From contig JABUMY010000016.1 of NCBI GenBank assembly GCA_013327885.1, positions 93,008-157,007 of the forward strand: 64,000 nt of DNA. The letters are read 5' to 3'. Below the pieces are notes generated by a model, which was given only the letters and a program-made list of their open reading frames with translations, was not told where the DNA came from and ran no database searches. The position numbers were made by a program, and so were the translations under genes. The stretch is from Flavisolibacter longurius (GTDB taxonomy: Bacteria; Bacteroidota; Bacteroidia; Chitinophagales; Chitinophagaceae). Below are positions 16,736 to 25,110 of the stretch, in pieces (positions within the stretch are counted from its first letter, which is position 1; the number at the start of each line of letters is the position of its first letter).

Positions 16736-17554
16736 GCATTCGATGTTGAATTCCGTTGCCGAAAACGTTTCACCGTCGGCATGCGCCGGAATCTCCTGCA
16801 ACGCTTTTATCACCACCAGGGATGATTTGACATAGGTGATAAACGGCAGGTTTTGGTGGGTGCCCTTTTGGATCAGCGGCAGGTAGCGCAGGCGCCAAAG
16901 CGGGTGTATCTTGCCAACAATATTGGTGTCCAGCAGGCCGTCATTAACAAGGCTTTGCGGGCTCACCCGGAAACCGCCGCCATAACGTTTGCCATTGGCC
17001 ACCGAGATCATAAAACATTTTTTGCCCCAGTTAAAATCGGTTGTGCTGACCGTGCACAGAAATGACCGGAAGCGGAAGATATTTTTCAGGATCGTCAGCA
17101 GGTAAGAAGCCTTGCCCTCCCGCTTTGCTTTTCCTGCCAGGTCCTGCGCCACCTTGCCGTCAAAACCAATGCCCACGCCATTGATAAAAAGTCTCCGGTT
17201 GCAGAGCCCTGCATCCACCGGCCGGGGTGTCGCCGCTAAAACAGTTTCAAGTTGTTGTTCCAGGGAAAGATCGCCATAGAGCAGCCAGTGAAAATCGTTA
17301 CCGGTACCACCCTTAAAAATTGCCATGGGCAGGTGAAACTGCGGGTATTGGTTGATAAAATAATTCAGTGTGCCATCGCCGCCTACAATCCAGGCTTCGG
17401 TAACATCCACCCAGGCCGAAGGCCAGGTGTCGGTATAAACCGTGTGCTCTATCCCGCTTTGCATTAAGAGCGCCGCTAGGTTCTTTGCTACTGCAACCGC
17501 TTTTGGCTGAAAGGGATTCACAACAAGCGCAATGTTTTTGTCGGTAAGCTGCAT
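16706..17554 (-). CDS. Diacylglycerol/lipid kinase family protein
   Basis: 282 residues from the ATG at 17554 (MQLTDKNIALVVNPFQPKA). Motifs of the DAGK catalytic fold are present: VVNPF at the N-terminus, IVGGDGTLNYFIN (the GGDGT nucleotide loop), GGTGNDFHW and GVGIGFDGKVAQ. Such enzymes phosphorylate diacylglycerol or related lipids, or act as YegS-like lipid kinases; the substrate cannot be read from the sequence. The acidic DGLLDTNIVG and HADGETF segments near the C-terminus are typical. Its 3' end overlaps the convergent rhomboid gene by 30 bp. A terminator hairpin (17555-17580) sits right at its 5' end, so it needs its own promoter or readthrough from the upstream DUF2807 gene. Confidence 0.88.
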   Translation of the reverse strand: MQLTDKNIALVVNPFQPKAVAVAKNLAALLMQSGIEHTVYTDTWPSAWVDVTEAWIVGGDGTLNYFINQYPQFHLPMAIFKGGTGNDFHWLLYGDLSLEQQLETVLAATPRPVDAGLCNRRLFINGVGIGFDGKVAQDLAGKAKREGKASYLLTILKNIFRFRSFLCTVSTTDFNWGKKCFMISVANGKRYGGGFRVSPQSLVNDGLLDTNIVGKIHPLWRLRYLPLIQKGTHQNLPFITYVKSSLVVIKALQEIPAHADGETFSATEFNIECLPGRFFFLY

Positions 17555-17580
17555 AAAAAAATGACGCCTTTCAGCGTCAT
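17555..17580 (-). terminator. Hairpin with T-tract directly before the lipid kinase ATG
   Basis: On the minus strand ATGACGC (17574-17580) pairs with GCGTCAT (17561-17567) and is followed by six T (17555-17560), then ATG. It can terminate the DUF2807 transcript or attenuate the kinase gene. The kinase start codon comes immediately after the T-tract. Confidence 0.65.
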
Positions 17581-17645
17581 ACAAATTTGCTTATAATTTT
17601 TTTGGAAGCATGTGTAGGGGCTATGAATTGCGTTGAGCAATAACC

Positions 17646-18362
17646 TTACAGTTTCTTCACGCTGCTGGCACCCGAGCTGTTCTGGCTGATGCTTGGGTTG
17701 CCCCGGTAGGCCACGTTGCTGGCACCGGATGCATCGATGTTCAGTTGCTTGTTGGCCGTGATCTCCGCATCGGTAGAACCGGAAATATCAAGCGAGGTTT
17801 CGTCGGTAATAAGATTGAGACATTTCAGCGTGCTGGCGCCGCTGGCTTCCGCTTCAAATTTCGCAGTGCTTCCCCTTAGCTGCAGGCCGCTGGAGCCGGA
17901 AAGGTCCACCTGCAATGACGACACGGCCAGGTCCATTTCGATTTCGCTGGCACCGCTGGCACCAAGCTCCAGTGTATTGCCGTTGATCTTGTTTTCGCCA
18001 ATCACTTTGGACGCTCCTGATACTTCGATCGAACGGAATTCGGGTGCTGACACATGCACGACCACCATATCATCGGAAGGCTGCAGGTTGTATCCTTTTT
18101 TAGGCTGGATCACCAGCGTGTTGCCGTCTTTAAAGACATCGAGGTATTCCAACAGGTTTTCATCGGTTTCTATGCGAACGGTATGGTTACCGTCCTGGCG
18201 TACCCTTACTTCCACGGCGCCACCGGCATCAATGCTGTTGAAGCTGCCCAGGTCGCGACTAATGTTCACAATATTTCCGTTGCCGCGAACTCTTTCGCCA
18301 CCAAAAAAGCGGCAGGAGGTAAAAAGCGTAGCGGCCAGTAAAACAAAAACAAATGGCTTCAT
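17646..18362 (-). CDS. Head-GIN domain (DUF2807) lipoprotein
   Basis: 238 residues from the ATG at 18362 (MKPFVFVLLAATLFTSCRFF), chosen because it starts a lipoprotein signal peptide with a TSC lipobox. After it comes the head-GIN motif RVRGNGNIVNISRDLGSFNS and GGAVEVRVRQDG, then repeated strands with the words SGAS, GASGAS, LSGSSG and SGST, which build the right-handed beta-helix of DUF2807. The C-terminus ends in SSGASSVKKL. Members are periplasmic or surface lipoproteins, some suggested to be adhesins; the role is not known. It is transcribed alone toward the lipid kinase, with a terminator before that gene. Confidence 0.87.
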   Translation of the reverse strand: MKPFVFVLLAATLFTSCRFFGGERVRGNGNIVNISRDLGSFNSIDAGGAVEVRVRQDGNHTVRIETDENLLEYLDVFKDGNTLVIQPKKGYNLQPSDDMVVVHVSAPEFRSIEVSGASKVIGENKINGNTLELGASGASEIEMDLAVSSLQVDLSGSSGLQLRGSTAKFEAEASGASTLKCLNLITDETSLDISGSTDAEITANKQLNIDASGASNVAYRGNPSISQNSSGASSVKKL

Positions 18363-18418
18363 GAATGAAATGGTTTTGGTATAAGACCACCAAGGTAAGA
18401 AAAAGGTTACAGAGAGGC

Positions 18419-18575
18419 GGCCCACCCTGCCCCTCCCGGTGGGAGGGCCCAGATCGATGTTTCTATTTTTCTGTTAGATTCATTTGTTATACGTTGCGGT
18501 ATCGATTGATTTAGGGTGATGGCAAAAGAAGCAGCATGTCACACCTGAGCCCCTCCACCGGAGGGGAAGGGGGAG
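18419..18575. repeat. CCCTCCC/GGGAGGG palindromic repeats upstream of guaA
   Basis: GCCCCTCCCGGTGGGAGGGC lies near 18429-18448 and GCCCCTCCACCGGAGGGG at about 18549-18566. They bracket the guaA promoter region. Related palindromes occur near 12940-12958 and 13269-13285, and as the ends of the in-frame insert in hsdR (43611-43748). Confidence 0.65.
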
Positions 18576-18601
18576 GCTTCTTCTCCTTATCTTCGCACCG
18601 C

Positions 18602-20182
18602 ATGACAGAAAAAATTATCATCCTCGATTTTGGCTCCCAATACACGCAACTGATTGCCCGTGCTGTTCGCGAGGCCAATGTGTACTGCGAGATTGTTCCG
18701 TTTTCCAAAAAGCTTACTTACGATCCTTCGGTGAAAGGCGTTATCCTTTCCGGCTCGCCCTTTTCGGTGAACGATGCCGAGGCGCCGGAGGTCAATGTGT
18801 TTGAATACAGTCAGCAAACACCCGTACTGGGCATTTGTTACGGCGCACAGCTTACTGCCAAGCAGTTTGGCGGTAAGGTAGAGCGCAGCAGTAAACGCGA
18901 ATATGGGCGTGCCATTCTGCACCCCAGCCAGGATGATGTGCTGTTGAAAGGACTGCTGCCCGCTTCGCAGGTTTGGATGAGCCACGGCGATACAATTTTA
19001 GAACTTCCCGGCGGCTTTGAGATTTTAGCCACCACGGACAACATTCCTGTTGCCGCCTTTCGCATGAAGCAGGCAGATGCAACCTCCGCGGAGGACTCAA
19101 CCCCAAACGCCAAACCCCAAACGCCAAACCCGCTATACGGCCTCCAGTTTCACCCCGAGGTTTATCATTCCATCGAAGGAAAAAAGGTCCTCAAAAACTT
19201 TTTGGTGAATATCTGCGGCTGCAGCCAGGATTGGACACCGGCGCATTTCATTACCGATACCATTGCTTCTTTGAAGGAGCAGATCGGCGACGACAAAGTG
19301 GTGATGGCCATCAGCGGCGGTGTGGATTCTACCGTTGCGGCTACCCTTATCAGTCGGGCTATTGGCGATAACCTGCATTGCATTTTTGTAGACAACGGCG
19401 TGCTGCGAAAAGACGAATATGAAACGGTCTTGTCTACCTACCAGCAGCTTGGCCTCAACGTAAAAGGCATCGACGCCAAAAAAGAATTTTATAAAAAACT
19501 AAAAGGCAAAACCGACCCGGAGAAAAAACGCAAAGCCATCGGCAAGCTGTTTATCGACATCTTCCAGGAGGAAGCCAAAAAAATCAAAGGTGTTACCCTG
19601 TTGGGACAAGGCACCATCTACCCCGATGTGATCGAAAGCGTATCGGTGCACGGTCCTTCGGTTACCATCAAGTCGCACCACAACGTGGGTGGCCTTCCGA
19701 AGAAAATGCACCTGGGACTGGTAGAACCCCTGCGTTCGCTTTTTAAAGATGAAGTAAGAAAAGTTGGCCTGGAATTGGGTATTCCCGAAGAGCTCATTTC
19801 ACGTCATCCCTTCCCCGGGCCCGGGCTGGCCATTCGCATCCTTGGCGAAGTGACCGAAGAAAAGGTAGACCTCTTGCAGCGGGCCGACGACATTTATGTT
19901 AAAGCCCTTAAGAGCCATAACCTCTATGCAACGGTTTGGCAGGCCGGCGCCATCTTACTGCCGGTACGCAGTGTGGGGGTGATGGGAGATGAGCGGACCT
20001 ACGAGTTTACGGTTGCCTTGCGGGCTGTAACCAGTGTGGATGGCATGACGGCCGATTGGGCGCACCTGCCGTATGATTTCCTGGCCCATGTTTCCAACGA
20101 AATTATCAATTCGGTAAGGGGCATCAACAGGGTGGTGTACGACATCAGCAGCAAGCCGCCGGCAACCATCGAGTGGGAATGA
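18602..20182 (+). CDS. guaA: GMP synthase (glutamine-hydrolysing)
   Basis: 526 residues from the ATG at 18602 ([20 protein letters not shown]); the in-frame extension to 18536 is encoded by a palindromic repeat and is not genuine. GuaA converts XMP to GMP with glutamine. The amidotransferase Cys is in [15 protein letters not shown] and the His/Glu in [12 protein letters not shown]. The ATP-pyrophosphatase P-loop is [13 protein letters not shown], and the C-terminal dimerisation domain ends in PPATIEWE. An unusual 16-17 residue insert ([17 protein letters not shown]) lies directly before the catalytic YGLQFHPEV; it is encoded by a CCTCCGCGGAGG palindrome plus a 7-nt period repeat. The reading frame is kept. 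A terminator follows at 20200-20249. Confidence 0.96.
   Translation: MTEKIIILDFGSQYTQLIARAVREANVYCEIVPFSKKLTYDPSVKGVILSGSPFSVNDAEAPEVNVFEYSQQTPVLGICYGAQLTAKQFGGKVERSSKREYGRAILHPSQDDVLLKGLLPASQVWMSHGDTILELPGGFEILATTDNIPVAAFRMKQADATSAEDSTPNAKPQTPNPLYGLQFHPEVYHSIEGKKVLKNFLVNICGCSQDWTPAHFITDTIASLKEQIGDDKVVMAISGGVDSTVAATLISRAIGDNLHCIFVDNGVLRKDEYETVLSTYQQLGLNVKGIDAKKEFYKKLKGKTDPEKKRKAIGKLFIDIFQEEAKKIKGVTLLGQGTIYPDVIESVSVHGPSVTIKSHHNVGGLPKKMHLGLVEPLRSLFKDEVRKVGLELGIPEELISRHPFPGPGLAIRILGEVTEEKVDLLQRADDIYVKALKSHNLYATVWQAGAILLPVRSVGVMGDERTYEFTVALRAVTSVDGMTADWAHLPYDFLAHVSNEIINSVRGINRVVYDISSKPPATIEWE
19082..19131 (+). repeat. In-frame palindrome plus CCAAACN repeat inside guaA
   Basis: CCTCCGCGGAGG (19083-19094) is followed by units CCAAACG and CCAAACC twice. 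It encodes the extra residues in front of the glutaminase His motif. The same 7-nt words occur in nrdJ at 4313-4334. Confidence 0.65.
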
Positions 20183-20199
20183 TAAAAAAGTAAAAATTA

Positions 20200-20249
20200 A
20201 AAAGGCAAAGGCTGGGGTGAAAAACATTTCACATTGGCCTTTGGCTTTT
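20200..20249 (+). terminator. Terminator-like hairpin after guaA
   Basis: AAAAGGCAAAGGC (20200-20212) pairs, with one mismatch, with GCCTTTGGCTTTT (20237-20249). An inner GTGAAA/TTTCAC pair extends the stem, and the hairpin ends in TTTT. Confidence 0.6.
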
Positions 20250-20260
20250 GACTTGCCATC

Positions 20261-21418
20261 ATGAATAAAAAGTTTGTTTTCCTTGCCGTTGCTGCCTTTG
20301 TGTTTTCCTTCGGCGCTGTTGCACAGCGACAGAAGATCGCCATTTTTGCTCCACTCTACCTCGACTCGGCATTTAACTATGCCGGTAACTACCGTTTCAA
20401 CAATACTTTTCCCAAGTTTTTAAACCCGGGCGTTGAATTTTACCAGGGTGTGAAACTGGCCCTCGATTCATTGCAGCGCACAGGCGCACCGCTGGAAGTG
20501 TTTGTGTACGATACGAAGTCAAATGCTTCATCGGTGGACCAGAAGATCCGCAGCGCCGAACTGGCCAATGTATCCTTGGTGATCGGCCATTCCAATCCTT
20601 ACGAAACCCGCCAGTTGGCTGCGTTTGCCCAAGGTAAAAAAATACCTTTTGTATCGGCCACGCTGCCCAACGATGCCGGTGTTAGCAACAATCCCTACTT
20701 TGTTGTGCTGAACACAACCCTGCAGGGACATATCGAAGGCATTTACCGCATGCTGCAAAAAAGCCACCCTCTTGATAATATTATTTTGTTTGGCAGAAGC
20801 GGTCAGCAGGAAGATGCGATCAAATCACATTTTAGCGAGTTTGGAAAGATCACGGCTTCGGCACCATTGAAGATAAAAGTGGTGGATGTTGGCGAAACCT
20901 TTACGCCGGGCAAACTGGCTTCGCACATGGACAGTACCCGCCGCAACGTGATCATTGCCGGCAGCATGGAAGAAAGCTTTGGCCGCGAACTGGCAAAAAA
21001 CCTCTCCTCCCTCAACGGCACCTACCCGGTAACGCTGATTGGTATGCCCACCTGGGATAATTTTAATTTCAACCGGCCCGAGTTTAAGATCCTGGATATA
21101 ATTTATTCGACACCGTTTTATTATTCCCGCATGACACCGCTGGAAAGCCGCCTCGCCACCGCTTTTGAAAAGGAGATTGGCAGTCGCCCCACCGATAATT
21201 TCTTTCGCGGTTACGAAACGGTCCTGCGCTTTGGCCAGTTGCTGGTTGAAACAAAGTCTGACCTTGTCTCCAATCTTTCCACCAAAGGCAATCCTGTGTT
21301 TACCCGGCTCGATATTCAGCCCGTCTTTAAGGACAAACGCACCATGGTGCTTGATTTTTTCGAGAACAAAAATCTCTACTTTGTAAGGGTGTCTGCCGGC
21401 AATAAGCGGCTCCTGTAA
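20261..21418 (+). CDS. Periplasmic type 1 solute-binding-like protein (ABC substrate-binding fold)
   Basis: 385 residues. MNKKFVFLAVAAFVFSFGAVAQ is a signal peptide. The start of the mature part (KIAIFAPLYLDSAFNYAG), the central GVKLALDSLQRTGAPLEVFV (a binding-protein helix/strand pair), VSLVIGHSNPYETRQLAAFA and GKKIPFVSATLPNDAGVSNN are typical of type I periplasmic binding proteins of the amino-acid/Leu-Ile-Val type. No transporter permease or ATPase gene is next to it, so it may act as a sensor or peptidoglycan-linked protein instead of a transport component. It lies between guaA and the exonuclease/ligase pair. The ligand is unknown. Confidence 0.8.
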   Translation: MNKKFVFLAVAAFVFSFGAVAQRQKIAIFAPLYLDSAFNYAGNYRFNNTFPKFLNPGVEFYQGVKLALDSLQRTGAPLEVFVYDTKSNASSVDQKIRSAELANVSLVIGHSNPYETRQLAAFAQGKKIPFVSATLPNDAGVSNNPYFVVLNTTLQGHIEGIYRMLQKSHPLDNIILFGRSGQQEDAIKSHFSEFGKITASAPLKIKVVDVGETFTPGKLASHMDSTRRNVIIAGSMEESFGRELAKNLSSLNGTYPVTLIGMPTWDNFNFNRPEFKILDIIYSTPFYYSRMTPLESRLATAFEKEIGSRPTDNFFRGYETVLRFGQLLVETKSDLVSNLSTKGNPVFTRLDIQPVFKDKRTMVLDFFENKNLYFVRVSAGNKRLL

Positions 21419-21529
21419 GTTTTAAGTTTACCGTTTGCAGTTTACAAGTTATCGAACCCCAACTGTGAACTGCAAACTGTAAAATTTGAACTCTCTCCCG
21501 TTGGCATGCGAATCGTATGTACTCCTTTC

Positions 21530-22552
21530 ATGCCACTCATCGAGTTTACCGACAAAGGCCTTTATTGCCCGCCCGGCGATTTTTACATCGATCCTTGGCG
21601 GGGCGTTGACCGTGCCGTGATCACCCATGCCCACAGCGATCATGCCCGGTGGGGAAGCAAGGCCTATCTCTGTCATACCTTTTCAAAACCATTGCTGGAA
21701 ACCCGGCTGGGCCCCAATTATTACCAAACCCTCGATTGGGGACAGGCCATCGATTTTCATGGCGTAAAGCTTTCCCTTCACCCGGCGGGTCACATCATTG
21801 GCTCTTCGCAGGTGCGGCTTGAGCACAAGGGCGAAGTGTGGGTGTTTACCGGCGATTATAAACTGGAGAACGATGGCATCAGCGGCCAGTTTGAGCCGGT
21901 GCGCTGTCACAACTTTATTACCGAATGCACGTTTGGCCTCCCCATTTACAAGTGGAAGCCGCAGGCAGAGATCTACAGCGGTATCCAGGACTGGGTGCGT
22001 CGCAACCAGGTGGCGGGAAAAACCTCTGTGCTCATTGCTTACAGCCTGGGCAAAGCGCAGCGCCTGCTGCAGCCTCTTTCGGAAGTAGCCGAAAAAATAT
22101 TTGTGCACGGCGCGGTCTACAACCTGCACGCTGCGCTGGTGGCCGCAGGCTGGAACCTGCCCGAAGTGGAAAGGGTGACTCCCGATACGCCGAAAGAAGC
22201 CCTCAAAGGTTCTGTGGTGATTGCACCTTCCAGCGCCGAAGGCTCGCCCTGGATGCGGCGCTTTGCGCCTTACGAAGTTGGGGTGTGCAGCGGCTGGATG
22301 CAGGTACGCGGTGCCGTTAGGCGGCGCAATGCCGATGCGGGTTTTATCCTCAGCGATCATGCCGACTGGGATGGCCTGCTGCAGGCCTGCAAAGAAACCG
22401 GCGCCGAATGCGTGTATGCCACCCACGGCTTCCAGGCGGCCTTTAGCCGCTACCTGCGGGAGCAGGGCATCAATGCAAAAGAAGTAACAACGGAGTATGG
22501 GAACGATGAGGAAGAGGAGGGGAATTCAGAACAGATGAACAAGGAGTCCTGA
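21530..22552 (+). CDS. Ligase-associated DNA exonuclease (metallo-beta-lactamase fold)
   Basis: 340 residues from ATG 21530 (MPLIEFTDKGLYCPPGDFYI); the ATG at 21506 is also possible. The MBL zinc motif HAHSDHARWG is near residue 34, and HPAGHIIGSSQV and VFTGDYKLENDG supply further metal ligands. The beta-CASP-like part includes LIAYSLGKAQRLL, and the C-terminal FILSDHADWDGLLQACKETG and VYATHGFQAAFSRYL match this family. Proteins of this type are encoded next to ATP-dependent ligases and are thought to process DNA ends in repair. The ligase gene follows 90 bp downstream on the same strand. The acidic C-terminal tail (GNDEEEEGNSEQMN) is not conserved in the family. Confidence 0.9.
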   Translation: MPLIEFTDKGLYCPPGDFYIDPWRGVDRAVITHAHSDHARWGSKAYLCHTFSKPLLETRLGPNYYQTLDWGQAIDFHGVKLSLHPAGHIIGSSQVRLEHKGEVWVFTGDYKLENDGISGQFEPVRCHNFITECTFGLPIYKWKPQAEIYSGIQDWVRRNQVAGKTSVLIAYSLGKAQRLLQPLSEVAEKIFVHGAVYNLHAALVAAGWNLPEVERVTPDTPKEALKGSVVIAPSSAEGSPWMRRFAPYEVGVCSGWMQVRGAVRRRNADAGFILSDHADWDGLLQACKETGAECVYATHGFQAAFSRYLREQGINAKEVTTEYGNDEEEEGNSEQMNKES

Positions 22553-22642
22553 ATGGCGCAGGAAATGATGAACCTAAAAACATTGAACCTCCAACCTCGA
22601 ACAACAACTACAAACCACAAACTATAAACCACAGACTATTCC

Positions 22643-24244
22643 ATGCGGCAATTTGCAGAACTGGTAACCCAGATTGGTGGCAGCACAAAGACCAACGACA
22701 AGCTGGATGCGCTGGTGCATTATTTTTCGTCGGAGGCCGATGAAAAAGACAAGGTGTGGGTGATTGCCCTGTTCAGCGGCCGGCGGCCAAAAAGGGCCGT
22801 GAATACCACCCAGCTTGCCACCTACGCCATTGAGGTAGCCAATCTGCCGTTTTGGTTGTTTGAAGAAAGCTACCATACCGTAGGCGACCTGGCCGAGACC
22901 ATTGCACTCCTGCTGCCCGAATCGCCTGCCAATCGCCAGCATCCCGAACCGGTTCACTACTACATCGAAGGATTGAAAGCCATCGAAAAAGAAAGCGAGG
23001 AGGTGAAAAAAGCCTTTATCCGCGAAAGCTGGCAGGGCATGAACAAGGCCGAACAGTTTGTCTTCAATAAACTCATTACCGGCGGTTTTCGCATTGGCGT
23101 TTCGCAAAACATCATGGTCAATGCGCTGGCCAAAGTGCTCAACCTCGAATCTTCAGTTATTGCCCACCGCATCAGCGGGCAGTGGGACCCATCCACTATC
23201 ACCTTTGACGAATTGCTGGGCGAGAACGGCGTGAACGTCGATATTTCAAAACCCTATCCCTTTTACCTTGCCTATGCCATTGAAGAAGACCTCTCCACTC
23301 TTGGCGAACCAGCGGAATGGCAGGCGGAGTGGAAATGGGACGGCATCCGCGGGCAGATCATCAAACGGTCCGGGGAGCTTTTTGTATGGAGCCGCGGCGA
23401 AGGGTTGATGACGGAAAAATTTCCCGAGTACACAGCCCTGCTCCCGGTGCTACCCGATGGCCTGGTGCTGGATGGCGAGATCATACCGGCCGTGGACGGC
23501 CGGCCCCTCGCTTTTGCCCTTTTGCAAACCCGTATTGGCCGGAAGAACGTTACCAAAAAGCAGTTGCAGGAAGCCCCCATTGCTTTTTTCGCCTATGACC
23601 TTTTGGAATGGGAAGGAGAGGACTGGCGGGCCAAACCATTGGAGGAGCGACGGGAAAAATTGGAAACAATCATCAGGGGCATTAACCATCCTTCGCTCTT
23701 GCTTTCCGAAATTGTTTCCTTTCAAAGCTGGGAAGAACTGGGAACCCTCCGCGAGGAGAGCCGTGACGTCGGTGCGGAAGGGTTTATGTTGAAAAGAAAA
23801 TCCTCCGTTTACGGAACGGGCCGTCGTCGTGGCGACTGGTGGAAATGGAAGATCGATCCGCTGGTGATCGATGCCGTGATGATCTATGCGCAGAAAGGCG
23901 CCGGCCGGCGAAGCGGCTTGTACACCGATTATACGTTTGCGGTTCGCGACGGTGAAAAACTGGTGCCCTTTACCAAAGCGTATTCCGGTTTAACCGACAA
24001 AGAATTTGCCCAAGTGGATGCCTTTGTCAAACGCAATTCGCTGGAAAAATTTGGACCCGTGCGAACGGTTAAGCCGGAGCTGGTATTTGAGATCGCCTTT
24101 GAAGGCATTGCTGCCAGCAGCCGGCACAAAAGCGGTGTTGCCCTGCGCTTTCCCCGCATGAGTCGCTGGCGAAAGGACAAAACCGTGGAGGAGATCAATA
24201 CGCTGGAGGATTTGAAGAAGATGCTGGCGTTGTATGGGAAATAA
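22643..24244 (+). CDS. ATP-dependent DNA ligase
   Basis: 533 residues. The N-terminal helical domain (1-200) precedes the adenylation domain, with nucleotidyl-acceptor Lys in AEWKWDGIRGQIIKR (KWDG, Lys about 231). Other motifs are LVLDGEIIP (motif III), GAEGFMLKRKSSVY (motif IV) and WWKWKIDPLVIDAVM (motif V), and the OB fold follows (about 420-530). It seals nicks in repair with ATP as cofactor; it is probably not the main replicative ligase. It pairs with the exonuclease gene upstream. In many Bacteroidota the same cluster also has an Lhr-type helicase and a PdeM phosphoesterase; neither is present here. Confidence 0.94.
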   Translation: MRQFAELVTQIGGSTKTNDKLDALVHYFSSEADEKDKVWVIALFSGRRPKRAVNTTQLATYAIEVANLPFWLFEESYHTVGDLAETIALLLPESPANRQHPEPVHYYIEGLKAIEKESEEVKKAFIRESWQGMNKAEQFVFNKLITGGFRIGVSQNIMVNALAKVLNLESSVIAHRISGQWDPSTITFDELLGENGVNVDISKPYPFYLAYAIEEDLSTLGEPAEWQAEWKWDGIRGQIIKRSGELFVWSRGEGLMTEKFPEYTALLPVLPDGLVLDGEIIPAVDGRPLAFALLQTRIGRKNVTKKQLQEAPIAFFAYDLLEWEGEDWRAKPLEERREKLETIIRGINHPSLLLSEIVSFQSWEELGTLREESRDVGAEGFMLKRKSSVYGTGRRRGDWWKWKIDPLVIDAVMIYAQKGAGRRSGLYTDYTFAVRDGEKLVPFTKAYSGLTDKEFAQVDAFVKRNSLEKFGPVRTVKPELVFEIAFEGIAASSRHKSGVALRFPRMSRWRKDKTVEEINTLEDLKKMLALYGK

Positions 24245-24455
24245 TGTATTCCGCAGTTGGTTGTGAGAATTTATTACGGTTATAGCTACCCGTTAATGTG
24301 ATTGAGTTAAGTGTTGGGGTTAAGGGAAGTTGCCGTATAAGCCAATTTACAAGGGCAGAAGATTGCAAAAAGGTAGATTTTAAAAAGGCCTCAAACGCCG
24401 GCACATATTAGCCCAGTGTGCTAGCCCTGGGTGAATGTAAAATCAAAAGGTAAGG

Positions 24456-24517
24456 GAGCCCTGAAAGGGCGAAACGGCAAGAGCTATTTTTTAACCTGTG
24501 TCGCCCCTTCAGGGCTC
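24456..24517. repeat. Inverted repeat GAGCCCTGAAAGGGCGA
   Basis: The arm at 24456-24472 and its near-complement TCGCCCCTTCAGGGCTC at 24501-24517 can form a hairpin with a 28-nt loop. The form is typical of dispersed intergenic palindromes. Confidence 0.6.
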
Positions 24518-24718
24518 TGTTTCATTATGCAACGATTAACCCGGCCTTTGCAGGCCGGGCTGATTTATGGCGCCCTTTCAGGCCTGCAACGTTAGGGGCT
24601 ACAAAGCGCTTTCGATGGAATTAATATTCAAAAGGAAAATAGCATGTCCCGGAGTTTGGAAGATGGGTAATAAAAGAAAGCTTTGCCTTAATAAATAGAA
24701 GGTCGCAAGAAGGCTCCC

Positions 24719-24876
24719 GGCTCCGGAGGAGCCACGTGTTTATAGTAGATCCCCAAAGAAAGATAAATGGGCTCCGAAGGTGCCCCGTGTTTCTGTAACA
24801 GGTAACACGAAGCTCCTTCGGAGCTAATTCCATTGATTTAATATTCTTTCTATAAACACGGGGCGCCTTCAGCGCC
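24719..24876. repeat. Four related units arranged as a nested inverted repeat
   Basis: Unit A (24719-24745, GGCTCCGGAGGAGCC then CGTGTTTATAG) and unit B (24770-24797, GGCTCCGAAGGTGCC then CGTGTTTCTG) run forward. Unit C (24805-24829) and unit D (24850-24876, CTATAAACACGGGGCGCC) are their inverted relatives. Each unit has its own small palindrome. Confidence 0.6.
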
Positions 24877-25065
24877 AAAAATGCGGATGAAAATTTACAA
24901 TTCGGCCGTTGTTGCAAAGGCGACTTTGGTTGCTAATATTGTTGATTACAATTTATGCTATTACGATATATCAAAGCGGTTGGTATTCTCATAATGCAAC
25001 ACCCGTTGTTCTTATGCTGCCACGATTAAAATGCAAATAGCCAAACGGTAAACGACCCAAACTCA

Positions 25066-25110
25066 CCACTCACCACTCACCACTGACCACTCACCCCTCA
25101 CGACCACCCC
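25066..25110. repeat. 7-nt tandem array (ACTCACC)
   Basis: Units ACTCACC, ACTCACC, ACTCACC, ACTGACC and ACTCACC occur in tandem and run into the 3' end of the leftward regulator gene, whose stop is at 25098. Confidence 0.65.

Larger units (their letters stand above)
24245..25097. other. Intergenic region filled with palindromic and inverted repeats
   Basis: No credible gene was found on either strand. From left to right it contains a GAGCCCTGAAAGGGCGA hairpin, a CCGGCCTTTGCAGGCCGG palindrome near 24543-24560, a set of four related inverted units at 24719-24876, and an ACTCACC tandem array near 25066-25110. All lie downstream of the ligase gene and downstream of the leftward regulator, so this is a convergent intergenic space with no promoter expected. 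Confidence 0.7.

Noticed and set aside
18536..18601. N-terminal extension of GuaA by 22 residues
   Set aside because: It is encoded by a CCCTCC-type palindrome, and the family N-terminus starts at the ATG at 18602.
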